From: Betaproteobacteria bacterium
GTDB taxonomy: Bacteria > Pseudomonadota > Gammaproteobacteria > Burkholderiales > CAIKXV01
NCBI GenBank assembly: GCA_021298815.1
Contig: JAJTHE010000013.1
Location: 1-64,000, forward strand
DNA length: 64,000 bases
Direction of reading: 5' to 3'
In this document: positions 41,605 through 50,895 of the stretch, piece by piece
Layout: each line of letters opens with the position of its first letter
Position numbering within the stretch: the first letter of the stretch is position 1
The notes under the pieces: generated by a model
What the model was told of the DNA's origin: nothing
Seen by the model: only the letters and a program-made list of their open reading frames with translations
The model's database searches: none
Made by a program: the position numbers and the translations under genes

Positions 41605-43110
41605 TCAGCCCTCCTTCAGCGCCTCCCGACTGCGGTTGAACGATGGCAGCACCACCAGGATCAGCAGCAGTGCCGCGCAGACCAGGAAGACCAGGCTGAT
41701 CGGCCGCTGCAGGAACACCCAGGCATCGCCGCCCGACACCAGCATCGCCCGCCGCAGGTTCTCTTCCATCCGGCTGCCCAGCACGAAGCCGAGCACCAGT
41801 GGCGCCGGCTCGCAGCCGAACTTCATGAACATCCATCCCAGCAGGCCGAAGCCCAGCATGAACAGGATGGACTGCGGCGAATTGGTCAACGAATAGACGC
41901 CGATGCAGCACAGCAGCAGCACCGTCGGATAGAGAAGCCGGTAGGGGACTTCGAGGATGCGGATCCAGATCCCGACCAGCGGCAGGTTCATGATCAGCAG
42001 CAGCACGTTGCCGATCCACATGCTCGCGATCAGGCCCCAGAACAGCTCCGGCTGGTCGGTGACCACCTTGGAGCTCGGCACGATGCCATGGATCATCATG
42101 GCCCCCGCCATCATCGCCATCGTGGCATTCGACGGCAGGCCCATGGTCAGCAGCGGGATGAACGAGGTCTGCGAGCCAGCGTTGTTCGCGCTCTCCGGCC
42201 CCGCGACGCCTTCGATCGCCCCCTTGCCGAAGCGCGACGGATCCTTCGCCAGCTTCTTCTCCAGCGTGTAGGACGCGAACGAACTGAGCATGCCGCCGCT
42301 GCCCGGCAGCACGCCCAGCGCGGAGCCGATCAGCGTGCCGCGCCAGATGGCCGGCGCGGACTGCTTCCATTCGGCGCGGGTCAGGCCTGCGCGCCCGACG
42401 TTCCTGATCGCGGAGGGCTGGCCCGAGCGGATGCGCCGCTCGAGGTTCGCCAGCACCTCGGCCACGCCGAACATGCCGGTGGCCAGGATCACGAAGTCGA
42501 TGCCGTCGGCCAGCATCGGCACGCCGAACACGTAGCGCTGCGCGCCGGTGCTCAGGTCGGTGCCGACCATGCCCAGGAACAGGCCGATCAGCACCATGCC
42601 GATCGCGTTCAGCACGGAACCACTGGCCAGCACCACCGCCGCCACCAGGCCGAACACCATCAGCGAGAAGTACTCGACCGAGGTGAAGGTCTTCACGAAA
42701 TCGGCGATGTAGATCGCCGCGCCGGCGACGATCAGCGTGGCCACCGTGCCGCCGATGAACGAGCCGATGGCCGCGACCGCCAGGGCCGCGCCGGCGCGGC
42801 CGTTTTTCGCCATCTGGTGGCCGTCGAGGCAGGTCACCACCGAGGACGCCTCCCCCGGCATGTTGAGCAGGATCGAGGTGGTCGATCCGCCGTACTGGGA
42901 CCCGTAGAAGATGCCGGCCAGCATGATCAGCGCAGTCACCGGCTCGAGGTAGTAGGTGATCGGCAGCAGCATCGCGATGGTGGTGACCGGACCCAGCCCG
43001 GGCAGCACCCCGATCAGCGTGCCCACCAGCACCCCGATCAGGCAGAACAGCAGGTTGACCCAGGTGACCGCGACCGTGAAGCCCAGCCAGAGGTTGTCGA
43101 TCAGGTCCAT
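41605..43110 (-). CDS. tctA: Tripartite tricarboxylate transporter, large membrane subunit (TctA)
   Basis: 501 residues, about twelve helices. Family hallmarks: LVGTLIGVLPGLGPVTTIAM, GIFYGSQYGGSTTSILLNMP, GEASSVVTCLDGHQMAKNGR and, in the second half, GVLPGSGGMLSSFASYTLEK and IEGVAGPESANNAGSQTSFI. It is the channel subunit of a secondary, ion-driven high-affinity uptake system. Last gene of the tctCBA set; the tctB stop and the tctA ATG are directly adjacent. Placed at the end of the long ureide-catabolic run, so it probably imports a cluster substrate rather than citrate. Confidence 0.96.
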   Translation of the reverse strand: MDLIDNLWLGFTVAVTWVNLLFCLIGVLVGTLIGVLPGLGPVTTIAMLLPITYYLEPVTALIMLAGIFYGSQYGGSTTSILLNMPGEASSVVTCLDGHQMAKNGRAGAALAVAAIGSFIGGTVATLIVAGAAIYIADFVKTFTSVEYFSLMVFGLVAAVVLASGSVLNAIGMVLIGLFLGMVGTDLSTGAQRYVFGVPMLADGIDFVILATGMFGVAEVLANLERRIRSGQPSAIRNVGRAGLTRAEWKQSAPAIWRGTLIGSALGVLPGSGGMLSSFASYTLEKKLAKDPSRFGKGAIEGVAGPESANNAGSQTSFIPLLTMGLPSNATMAMMAGAMMIHGIVPSSKVVTDQPELFWGLIASMWIGNVLLLIMNLPLVGIWIRILEVPYRLLYPTVLLLCCIGVYSLTNSPQSILFMLGFGLLGWMFMKFGCEPAPLVLGFVLGSRMEENLRRAMLVSGGDAWVFLQRPISLVFLVCAALLLILVVLPSFNRSREALKEG

Positions 43111-43563
43111 TCAGACCGGCCAGGTGCGGAACGGGATGCGCAGCACGAACACGAACAGCACCACCGCCGCGACCGACAGGCCGGTCGACAGCAGCACGAC
43201 TTCCTTCCAGCGAAGCCTGGGTTCGATCAGGCAGGCGCCGGCGACGGTGACCAGCGACGACACGACCAGCCCCAGGCTGCCGATGGTGGCCGCGAACACG
43301 CCCAGCGTGGCGACGATGCCGAACACGGCCCGTGCGGACACCGCCTCGATCGCGTCGGTGCCGCGCAACAACGAGCGCACCAGCACGATGGCACCGACCA
43401 GCACCATGCCCGAGCAGACCAGCGCCGGCGCGAATCCCGGCCCCATCTCCTGTGCGCTGCCCGTGGCGAGCCCCCGGCCGAACCACAGGCCGAGGGCGCC
43501 GAAGCAGATGAACATCAGGCCAGCGCCGAGCCCCTGCCCGGCGCGCGTGCGGGAGACCTGCAT
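43111..43563 (-). CDS. tctB: Tripartite tricarboxylate transporter, small membrane subunit (TctB)
   Basis: 150 residues with four hydrophobic helices: GLGAGLMFICFGALGLWFGR, ALVCSGMVLVGAIVLVRSLL, FGIVATLGVFAATIGSLGLV and VLLSTGLSVAAVVLFVFVLR. MGPGFAPAL is the conserved TctB 'GPGxxP' segment. Sits between tctC and tctA with 3 and 0 bases of spacing. Confidence 0.93.
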   Translation of the reverse strand: MQVSRTRAGQGLGAGLMFICFGALGLWFGRGLATGSAQEMGPGFAPALVCSGMVLVGAIVLVRSLLRGTDAIEAVSARAVFGIVATLGVFAATIGSLGLVVSSLVTVAGACLIEPRLRWKEVVLLSTGLSVAAVVLFVFVLRIPFRTWPV

Positions 43564-43566
43564 CGG

Positions 43567-44535
43567 TTACTGCCGCTTGATGCCGTGCTCCTTCATGACC
43601 TTGCCCCAGACAGCCACCTCCTTGCGGATGAAGTCGGTGTAGTTCTTGAGGTTCAGCCCGGGGATGGGCTGCACGCCCAGTGCGGCGATGCCAGCCGCCG
43701 CCTTGGGATCCTTGCCGGCCGCGGTGAACGCCTCGTTGACGCGCAGCACGATGTCCTGCGGCAGGTTCGCGGGCCCGGCGATCAGGAACCAGTTGGTCAC
43801 CACCACGTCCGGGAAGCCGAGTTCGCGCAGGGTCGGGATCTCGGGGAACTGCGGTGCGCGATCCTGCGAGGTGACCGCGATGCCGCGGATCTCGCCACCC
43901 TTCAGCCCGCCCACGTGCGCGCCCAGCGTGTTCCAGAGCGACGCGACTTCGCCGGAGACGATGCTCGCCTGCGCCTCGGGCGCGCCCTTGAACGGCACGT
44001 GCGTCAGGCGCACGCCCGCCTCGCCGGCAAATAGTGCACCCGTTAGATGGCCGACGCTGCCGGTGCCGCTGTTGGCGAAGGTCTGCGGAGACTTCTTGGC
44101 GGCGGCGACGAAGTCCTGGATCGTCTTGATCGGCGACTTGGCGCTCACCGCGACAAGGATCGGCGCGCCGCCGAACATGTACAGGTAGGTGAAGTCCTTC
44201 ACGACGTCGTACGGGGGCTTCTCGAACAGCACCTGGGCGATCGCGGCGGGGCCGGTAGTGGTCACCAGCAGCGTGTAGCCGTCCGCCGGGGCCTGCGCCA
44301 CCACGGCGCTGCCGATGGACCCGCCCGCCCCCGGCCGGCTCTCGATGACCAGTTGCGTGCCGAGCGCCTTCTCGACCCGCTCGGTGGACAGCCGCATCAG
44401 AAGATCGGAGGTACCGCCGGGCGTGAACGGGTTGATCACGCGGATCGGGCGCTCCGGCCACTTGGCCTGCGCGAACACCGGCGCGGCCAGCGTGCATGAA
44501 AGGGCGACCAGCAACGACCGGATTGCGAAACGCAT
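43567..44535 (-). CDS. tctC: Bug/TctC solute-binding protein of the tctCBA system
   Basis: 322 residues: signal peptide (about 1-23, ending APVFAQA), then WPERPIRVINPFTPGGTSDL, VIESRPGAGGSIGSAVVAQA, THVPFKGAPEAQASIV and GLNLKNYTDFIRKE. The only one of five Bug proteins in the window with its membrane partners next to it. AAGGAGA eight bases before the ATG. The 223-base gap upstream to the HyuE-like gene is the largest in this strand's run, so an additional promoter there is possible. Confidence 0.94.
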   Translation of the reverse strand: MRFAIRSLLVALSCTLAAPVFAQAKWPERPIRVINPFTPGGTSDLLMRLSTERVEKALGTQLVIESRPGAGGSIGSAVVAQAPADGYTLLVTTTGPAAIAQVLFEKPPYDVVKDFTYLYMFGGAPILVAVSAKSPIKTIQDFVAAAKKSPQTFANSGTGSVGHLTGALFAGEAGVRLTHVPFKGAPEAQASIVSGEVASLWNTLGAHVGGLKGGEIRGIAVTSQDRAPQFPEIPTLRELGFPDVVVTNWFLIAGPANLPQDIVLRVNEAFTAAGKDPKAAAGIAALGVQPIPGLNLKNYTDFIRKEVAVWGKVMKEHGIKRQ

Positions 44536-44758
44536 CGAATGAATCTCCTTGGACAGGTAGCGGTGGCGGACGGCGATCGCGTCGCCGCGACGGATGCACC
44601 CTCGAGCAAGGAGCGTTCCCGAATCCACGATTCCTGTCCAAACGATGACTGGCCGGTGCTTCCGGCAGCGGCGTCCTGCCGCAAACCGGAGCAGGCGGAC
44701 AGGGCGCCGCACCACCGCGGGGCGCGGGCCCCATTGCGGTGCACGACGGCGATCCGGA

Positions 44759-45511
44759 TCAGTCGCGCGCAGCCTGCCCGAACAGGACCGCGAGCGCCGG
44801 GTCCACGCCCGCGACCGCACGCACGCCCGGCAACGCGTAACTGCCGACCGTCGGCTTCGGCATCTTCATCCGGACCAGCGACTCGGCCAGGAGTGTCGCG
44901 CAACGGATGCCTTCCACGACGGGCACCGGCAGCAGCGCCTGCAGGTCGCGCTGCCAGCCGGCGGCGACCGCACCGGCCATCAGGATCACCTCGGCACCGC
45001 GTTCCTCGATCGCCTTTTCCGCGAGCGCCGCCAGCGAGCGCACCGCGCCCTGCGGATCGGCCAGCGCCGCGGTCGGCCCGGCATCGATCGCCTCGACCCC
45101 GACGCAGCGCGAGCCCAGGCCGTAGCTGTCGATCAGTTCGCCATAGGTGGCGATGTGCCGGCGGCCGAAGGTCACCACCGCGAACTTCGCCCCGACCGTG
45201 CAGGCCATCAGCGCGCCGGCCTCGGTCATGCCGACCACCGGGATCGGCAGCAGTTCGCGCAGGGCCGGCAGGCCGGTATCCATCGACACGGCGATCACCA
45301 CCGCATCGCAGCCGGGCGCATGCTTCGCGGCGAGTTCCAGCATGCCGTGCTGGGCCAGCGCGTTCTCGCCGCGGCTGCCGATCACCTGCGGACCGAAGGT
45401 GCCGGTGGCGCTGACCACCTCGGTGCCGGGCGAGGCGACTTCGCGCGCCGCGTTCGCGCAGACGTCGGTGATCGCCTGCGTCATGTTGCCGTTGATCACG
45501 AGGAGCTTCAT
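44759..45511 (-). CDS. Asp/Glu/hydantoin racemase family protein lacking both cysteines
   Basis: 250 residues, HyuE-like: MKLLVINGNMTQAITDVCAN, FGPQVIGSRGENALAQHG, GCDAVVIAVSMDTGLPALRE, IPVVGMTEAGALMA. The canonical first cysteine position is Val75 (IAVSMDTG) and the second falls in ILMAGAVAAG as Gly, so both catalytic cysteines appear to be gone. It overlaps the stop of the PuuE-like gene upstream by 4 bases (ATGA), which ties it to ureide chemistry, for example as a racemase-fold hydrolase, decarboxylase or binding protein. Confidence 0.82.
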   Translation of the reverse strand: MKLLVINGNMTQAITDVCANAAREVASPGTEVVSATGTFGPQVIGSRGENALAQHGMLELAAKHAPGCDAVVIAVSMDTGLPALRELLPIPVVGMTEAGALMACTVGAKFAVVTFGRRHIATYGELIDSYGLGSRCVGVEAIDAGPTAALADPQGAVRSLAALAEKAIEERGAEVILMAGAVAAGWQRDLQALLPVPVVEGIRCATLLAESLVRMKMPKPTVGSYALPGVRAVAGVDPALAVLFGQAARD

Positions 45512-46398
45512 CGGGCGGGCACCGTGTCGAGCCAGTGGCGTGCGATGTCCCGGCGATGCGCGAACCACACGCCGGGGGCGGCCTTCACATGGTCGAGCAG
45601 CGCACGCAGCCCGGCCATGCGCCCTGCCCGGCCGATGATCCGGATGTGCAGGCCGATCGAAAGCATCTTGGGCGCATGCACCGACTCCGCGTTGAGCCAG
45701 TCGAAGGCATCGATCGTGTAGTCGGCGAAGTCGCTGCCGCGCACGAAGGCATAGCTGTCGTGGAAGCGCATGTCGTTGGTGTCGAAGCAGTACGGCACCA
45801 CCAGGTGCGGCTTGCCGTTCACCGGGACGTAGTACGGCAGGTCGTCGTTGTAGGCATCGTTGTCGTACAGGAAGCCTTCCTGGGCGATCAGGCGGCGCGT
45901 GTTCACCGACGGCGAGGAGCGGGTATGCCAGCCGAGCGGACGCTGCCCGGTGAGCCTGCGGATGCCCTCGGTTCCCTTGCGGATCGCAGCCAGTTCCTGG
46001 TCGGGCGTCATCGCGTAGTGGGACTCCCAGCGGTAGCTGTGGCACATGAACTCGACGCCGCGGCGCACGCCGTCCTCGGCGATCCATGGCGAACGTTCGA
46101 GCGCCCGGGTGCACACGTTGAACGTGACCGGGATGCCGGCGCGCTCGAATTCCTGCATCACGCGCCAGTAGGCGACCCGCGTCGAGTACTCGTAGTGCGA
46201 TGCGGTGCACAGGTCTGGCACGCCGACCACTTCCTGCCGCACCTCGTGCCGTGCCTCGTTGCGGTCGTCGCCGTCGCCGATGTTGAGCTCGGCGCCCTCC
46301 TCGATGTTGAGCACGAACGAGACTGCGAAGCGCCCGCCGTTGGGCCAGCGGATATCCGGCGGCGTCGTGCCGTACCCCTTGAAGTCGCGTTCGATCAT
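45508..46398 (-). CDS. PuuE-like polysaccharide-deacetylase-fold hydrolase
   Basis: 296 residues, close in layout to allantoinase PuuE: IRWPNGGRFAVSFVLNIEEG, EYSTRVAYWRVMQEFERAGI, RGVEFMCHSYRWESHYAMTP, LGWHTRSSPSVNTRRLIAQE, LYDNDAYNDDLPYYVPVNGK, MLSIGLHIRIIGRAGRMAGL. Differences from true PuuE (CHSYRW for CHGWRW, HTRSSPSVNT for YTGRDSPNT) suggest a related amide or cyclic ureide substrate. Translationally coupled to the HyuE-like gene downstream. The bona fide puuE is at 55369-56292. Confidence 0.87.
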   Translation of the reverse strand: MIERDFKGYGTTPPDIRWPNGGRFAVSFVLNIEEGAELNIGDGDDRNEARHEVRQEVVGVPDLCTASHYEYSTRVAYWRVMQEFERAGIPVTFNVCTRALERSPWIAEDGVRRGVEFMCHSYRWESHYAMTPDQELAAIRKGTEGIRRLTGQRPLGWHTRSSPSVNTRRLIAQEGFLYDNDAYNDDLPYYVPVNGKPHLVVPYCFDTNDMRFHDSYAFVRGSDFADYTIDAFDWLNAESVHAPKMLSIGLHIRIIGRAGRMAGLRALLDHVKAAPGVWFAHRRDIARHWLDTVPAR

Positions 46399-46499
46399 CC
46401 TGGCAGGTTCCGTTCTGGTTGGGCGGGTCGGGCAGGACGGCGACGTCCCGCAGGCCGGGATTCTAGTGCCTCGCGTGCGCCCTGCGGGGGCCCGCAACG

Positions 46500-47578
46500 T
46501 CAGGGGCGCGGCAGGCCGAGGCGCCCGTCCTGCATCGCGAGCTCGCCGTCGACCACCATCAGGTCGAGGCCCTGCCCGCGCTCGGCATAGACCAACTGGC
46601 GCACGGCATCGTTCAGCGGCAGCAGCGAAGGGGCATCGAGGCGGTATCCCGCGAGGTCGGCGAGCGACCCCGGGGCGAGCGTGCCGAGCCGGTCGCCGTA
46701 GCCGAGCGCACGCGCGCCACCGACGGTGGCGGCGGCGAACACCTCGCGCGCGTCGACCCATTGCCCGAGGTCGGCCTCGCGCACCTTGTATAGCGCGGCC
46801 GCGCTGCCCATCACGATGTGCATGTTGGTGGTCATGCTCGATGCGGTGCCGTCGGAGCCGAGGCTCACGTTGACGCCGGCATCGAGCAGCGCGCGCAGCA
46901 GCTGCACGCCGGCACCGAGCAGCAGGTTGATCCTGGGATCGTGCCGGGCAGTGGCGCCGCTGCGCGCGAGCAGGTCGAGGTGCTCGATCATCGTGCGGCC
47001 GTAGAACAGGCCGCCGCGCACCACCTGCAGCCGGGTCTCCTGCACATGGACTGTCGCCGGCCTCGCGTGGCGGTCGGCGAGCGCGCGGATCTCGCGCAGG
47101 AAGCCGTCGGTGCAGCGGTGCGGCGCCGAGGCCCAGAGCACGCTGCCGACGCGATGGCGATGCGGATGCTTCGACCGCGCGAGTTCGTCGCTCAGCGCGA
47201 GCAGTGCGGCGCGGTCGGGCACCGGGATCGCGCGCAGCATCTCGAGCGCATCCGGCGTACAGGCATCCTCGACCCACGGGAAGTGGCTGTCGACCGGCTT
47301 GTCGAACATCGCCAGCCCGACCAGCGCGCGGATGCCGATGTCCTCGCAGGCCTGGAAGACCGCGTCGAGGTGGTCGCGCAGCAGGTTCTCGAGCCGCCCC
47401 TTCTGGAAGTGTTCGTGCGAATGCTGGTGGCCGTTGATCGTGCCAGGCACCACCAGCCGGCCGCAGGCGGCACGGCGGCGATGGTCGCGCCGTCGATCAC
47501 GATGTCCACCGGCCCGGGCAGCAGCATCTGCTCGCGGCCCGCCAGCGCGCGGCATCCGCGCACCCGCTTCAGCGGCAT
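46500..47578 (-). pseudogene. Amidohydrolase (cytosine deaminase/AtzA-like) split by a frameshift
   Basis: The N-terminus MPLKRVRGCRALAG...VDIVIDGATIAAVPPAAG is in one frame, starting at an ATG inside the FAD-monooxygenase stop region. The rest (CGRLVVPGTINGHQHSHEHF, HVQETRLQVVRGG, NVSLGSDGTASSMTTN, AAATVGGARALGYGDRLGTL) continues in another frame. The break lies about 47455-47480 and equals a net loss of one base. Otherwise the ~355-codon enzyme is intact, with the HxH, His and Asp metal ligands. Because both halves look well preserved, a sequencing error or very recent mutation is as likely as an old pseudogene. It would deaminate or dechlorinate-type hydrolyse an aromatic or cyclic amide. 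Confidence 0.75.
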
Positions 47579-48879
47579 GCGGGTCGCGTCCCCTCCGCCG
47601 AAGGAAGATGGGACCCGCTGAACAGTGCCTGCAGGCTGCGCCGGAACGCAGGCTCGCCCTTGCGCAGGGTATCGCGCACCGGATCGCTGCCGGCGAGCAG
47701 CGTGTCGCTGGCCTCCCAGGACAGCCGTTGCGCGAAGGTCGCGCGCGCGCTGCGCGCGGCCTCGATCCGGGCGGTGAGCGCCGGCACGTCCAGGGGCGTG
47801 CACTGCTTCGGGCCGCCTCCCTCGCCCGCCGCGCCGTCCAGCATCGCGCGCACGAATTCCGCCGCGGCCACGCCATCTTCCAGCGCCTGGGTCGCGCCCT
47901 GCCCCAGCGTGGGCACCAGCGGATCTGCGGCATCGCCGATCACCAGCAGCCGGCCGCCGGCACCGCGGTAGCACACCGGCCCCTGCTGCATGCGTGCCCA
48001 GTGGATGGCGTCGACATGCGCCGCCATCGCATCGACCAGCCAGGTACAGGCCGGCGCCATCGGCCGCCCGGCCGGGCGATGGCGTGCGGCGATCGCCTCG
48101 GCCATCTTCATCGCGGGCTCGATCGGCTCGCCCGGCGCGAGCGGGAACGTGGACACGATGTAGACATGGTCGGGCGGCACCCGGTAGGCGAGCAGCCGGT
48201 GCGGGCCGTTGAACCACTGCGCATAATCATCGATCAGCCCGCCGCTGGTGTCGCGCACCAGCAGGCGCGAGATCGCGATGCCGAAATGCTCGACTGGCAA
48301 CGGTCCGCACAGCTGTTCGCGCAGCGGCGAATAGCGGCCTTCGGCGGCCACCAGCAGGTCCACGCCGTCGATGCGGCGGGCGCCTTGCGGGCCTTCGATA
48401 TCGATCGACAGGGGGCCGGCGATGCCATCGCCTGTGGCCTCGGCGATGCCCTGCACGCCGGTGATCGTCGTGCCGTAGCGGATGAACGGCTCGATCGGCT
48501 CGCGCAGCACCTGGTACAGGCTCGCCCAGCGGATGCGGATGCCCGCGCAGCCGGCGATGTCGGACAGCGGGAAGTCGAGCAGCGGCGTACCGTCGCTGAG
48601 CGACACCTGCCAGCGCGTCCAGTCGAAGGCCGCCGCGCGCACCGAGGCGGCCAGGGCTGGCGACAGCGTGGCCAGGGCCTGCATCCCGTTCGGGCCGACG
48701 TTCAGCGCGGTGCCGGCATCCAGTTGCCCGGCATCGGCGGCGCGCTCGATGACACTCAGTTCGACATCGCTGCGGCCGGCGAGCGCACCGGCCAGCACGC
48801 TGCCGGCGACCCCGGCGCCGCACACCACCACCCGGGTCACGGCCCCGGGCACGTGCCGGGGCCCATTCCGGTCCACCAT
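47569..48879 (-). CDS. FAD-dependent aromatic-ring monooxygenase
   Basis: Group A flavoprotein hydroxylase of about 436 residues. FAD dinucleotide motif VVVCGAGVAGSVLAGALAGR near the N-terminus; the second FAD motif is LVIGDAADPLVPTLGQGATQ, and DLLVAAEGRYSPLREQL is the middle D-G-type motif. No membrane segment. Context (UraH, UraD, DUF4089 and amidase) makes a urate or pyrimidine/purine hydroxylase of the HpxO kind possible; a nicotinate- or pyridine-type hydroxylase is an alternative. Its last 10 bases overlap the amidohydrolase start (ATGCCGCTGA). The start is uncertain: I use the ATG giving MVDRNGPRH, though a GTG 14 codons on is possible. Confidence 0.85.
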   Translation of the reverse strand: MVDRNGPRHVPGAVTRVVVCGAGVAGSVLAGALAGRSDVELSVIERAADAGQLDAGTALNVGPNGMQALATLSPALAASVRAAAFDWTRWQVSLSDGTPLLDFPLSDIAGCAGIRIRWASLYQVLREPIEPFIRYGTTITGVQGIAEATGDGIAGPLSIDIEGPQGARRIDGVDLLVAAEGRYSPLREQLCGPLPVEHFGIAISRLLVRDTSGGLIDDYAQWFNGPHRLLAYRVPPDHVYIVSTFPLAPGEPIEPAMKMAEAIAARHRPAGRPMAPACTWLVDAMAAHVDAIHWARMQQGPVCYRGAGGRLLVIGDAADPLVPTLGQGATQALEDGVAAAEFVRAMLDGAAGEGGGPKQCTPLDVPALTARIEAARSARATFAQRLSWEASDTLLAGSDPVRDTLRKGEPAFRRSLQALFSGSHLPSAEGTRPACR

Positions 48880-48904
48880 CGGCGCGGCCAAGGTGCAGCG
48901 CCGG

Positions 48905-49417
48905 TCAGGGGAACGCGGTGGCCAGCCGTGCGGCCAGGCCGGCGTAGCACGCGGCATCGAAGAACGACTCGCCGGCGCGATAGCGCATGGCATCGGCCAC
49001 CTCGGGCACCGGGATGCCTTCGCCATGCGCATCGAAGGTCAGTTCGAGCTGCACGCCGCTGGGATCGTAGACGAACAGCTGCCAGTAGGAGGTGTTCGGG
49101 ATCAGGAACTCGCGCCACGGCAGGCCGGCCCGTGCGAAGCGCTCGCGAAACGCGTTCCAGCCGACCGCGGTGACCGACACATGGTCGATCGCACCGGTCT
49201 CCGGGCGCACGCGGCCTTCACGCCCGAGTGCCGGGCCACCGGCATAGATGTGGATCACCGCCTCGCCCACCGGCGTGGGTACCGCCAGCCAGGCGCCGGC
49301 GAAGCCGAAGTCGGGTCGCGGCGCCAGGCGCAGCCCGATCACCTTCGTGTAGAAGGCGACTGTCGCGTCCAGGTCTTCGGTCTTGATCGCAACATGAAGC
49401 AAACCGGTGATCGGCAT
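48905..49417 (-). CDS. VOC-family (glyoxalase/dioxygenase) metalloprotein
   Basis: 170 residues with paired beta-alpha-beta-beta-beta modules: LLHVAIKTEDLDATVAFYTK, AVIHIYAGG, AIDHVSVTAVGWNAFRERFA, SYWQLFVYDPSGVQLELTFD. The likely metal ligands are His8 (LHVAI), His in DHVSV and Glu in LELTF. The enzyme could be a ring-cleavage dioxygenase, epimerase or glyoxalase-type lyase. It sits between the amidase (50 bases) and the FAD monooxygenase (25 bases), so it probably handles the same compound. Confidence 0.85.
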   Translation of the reverse strand: MPITGLLHVAIKTEDLDATVAFYTKVIGLRLAPRPDFGFAGAWLAVPTPVGEAVIHIYAGGPALGREGRVRPETGAIDHVSVTAVGWNAFRERFARAGLPWREFLIPNTSYWQLFVYDPSGVQLELTFDAHGEGIPVPEVADAMRYRAGESFFDAACYAGLAARLATAFP

Positions 49418-49467
49418 CTGGGACTCCCTGTTCAGCCGAGGTCATTCATCAGCAAGAGCCGTGCCGG

Positions 49468-50895
49468 TCATTGCAGGCCGGGTCGGCGCAGGTGCCAGTC
49501 GGTCTCGCGCTGGAACGCATCGCCCGCGGTGCAAAGCAGCGCTTCGCTCCAGGGCGCCCCGACCAGTTGCAGCCCGATCGGCAGGCCGTTGCCGTCGAAG
49601 CCCGCGGGCAGCGAAGCGGTCGGCAGGCCGAGGTAGTTGAACGGCCGGGTCAGGCGGGTCAGCGCACCGAGCACGGCCGCGGCTTCCGGCCGGTCAACGA
49701 GGTCGGTCTCGGCACGCGTGGGTACCGGCTGCGCATGGGTGGGCGCGAGCAGCAGGTCGCAGCGGTCGAACACGCGCCGGCAGAAATCGTCGAGCGCCGG
49801 TCCGCGCTGCTTCAGGGCCTGCTGGTACTGCAGCGCGGTCAGCGCAGCGCCGTGCTCCAGGCGCGAACGCACCTGCGCGCCGTAGTCCTGCGGCCGTTCG
49901 GCCAGCCACTGCTGGTGCGCACTGGCCGCTTCCGCCCACATCAGCACGGTGCCGGCGGCGTTCACCGGATCGAGCGCAGGCATCGGCACGCGCACCAGCC
50001 GCGCGCCAAGCGCGACGAACGCCGCGGCAGCGGCGTCGAGGGCCGCGGCGACCGGCGCCGACAGGTCACGGTCGAAGTAGCCGTCCGGCAACCCGATGCG
50101 CAGGCCGTCGACCGGCCCGCCGAGCGCGCCGACCAGGTCGGGTACCGCGCGCGCGGACGCGGTCGGATCTGCCGCATCGGCACCGGCGATCACCTGCAGC
50201 AGCCAGGCGCAATCGGCGATCGAACGCGCGAGCGGGCCGACATGGTCGAGCGACTGCGACAGCGGCATCGCGCCGGCCCGGCTGACCCGGCCCCAGGTAG
50301 GCTTGATGCCGCTGATGCCGCACAGCGCCGCCGGTACCCGGATCGAGCCGCCGGTGTCCGAGCCGAGCGCGCCGTAGACGATGCCGGCCGCCACCGATGC
50401 CGCGCTGCCACTGGAAGAACCGCCGGTGATGTACGCCGGATTCCACGGATTGCAGCAGTCGCCGAAATGCACATTGTGGCCGGTCGGGCTGAACGCGAAC
50501 TCGGCCAGGTTGAGGGTCCCCAGGTTGAGGGCACCCGCCGCCTCCAGGCGGACGAGCGCCGTCGACGTGGTGGAGGCCACCCAGTCGCGCCGGATGCGCG
50601 AGCCGCAGGTCACGACCTTACCGGCCCGGTAGTACATGTCCTTGTGCGCGAGCGGCACGCCATGCAGCAGCCCGGGCGCCGCCCCGCCACGCTGCGCGCG
50701 CGCCCGGGCGTCGTCGCTCGCCTGCGCCGCGGCCAGCGCGGCGTCGGCTTCGAGCGAGATGAACGCGTTCAGACGGGGCTGCGCCGCCCGGGCGTGCGCG
50801 ATCGCGGCGGTGGTCAGTTCGACCGCGCTGACATGGCCGGCGGCCAGCGCCGCCGCGGCCTCGACCAGCGTCCCCGGCATCCCGGCCGCGCTCAC
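49468..50895 (-). CDS. AtzE/HpxY-like amidase-signature hydrolase
   Basis: 475-residue amidase of the GatA fold. The Ser-cisSer-Lys triad is in LLHGVPLAHKDMYYRAGK (Lys), ITGGSSSGSAASVAAG (cis-Ser) and GSDTGGSIRVPAALCG (nucleophile Ser). It starts at GTG, overlapping the stop of the DUF4089 gene (GTGA). That coupling to a small DUF4089 protein is the arrangement of AtzE-AtzG (carboxybiuret hydrolase) and HpxY-HpxX (purine catabolism), where the small protein acts like GatC. Substrate here is probably a ureide or carboxyamide intermediate, by context only. Confidence 0.92.
   Translation of the reverse strand: MSAAGMPGTLVEAAAALAAGHVSAVELTTAAIAHARAAQPRLNAFISLEADAALAAAQASDDARARAQRGGAAPGLLHGVPLAHKDMYYRAGKVVTCGSRIRRDWVASTTSTALVRLEAAGALNLGTLNLAEFAFSPTGHNVHFGDCCNPWNPAYITGGSSSGSAASVAAGIVYGALGSDTGGSIRVPAALCGISGIKPTWGRVSRAGAMPLSQSLDHVGPLARSIADCAWLLQVIAGADAADPTASARAVPDLVGALGGPVDGLRIGLPDGYFDRDLSAPVAAALDAAAAAFVALGARLVRVPMPALDPVNAAGTVLMWAEAASAHQQWLAERPQDYGAQVRSRLEHGAALTALQYQQALKQRGPALDDFCRRVFDRCDLLLAPTHAQPVPTRAETDLVDRPEAAAVLGALTRLTRPFNYLGLPTASLPAGFDGNGLPIGLQLVGAPWSEALLCTAGDAFQRETDWHLRRPGLQ

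Noticed and set aside
47440-47490. Programmed ribosomal frameshift in the amidohydrolase
   Set aside because: No slippery heptamer followed by a clear stem-loop or internal Shine-Dalgarno; mutation or sequencing error is simpler.
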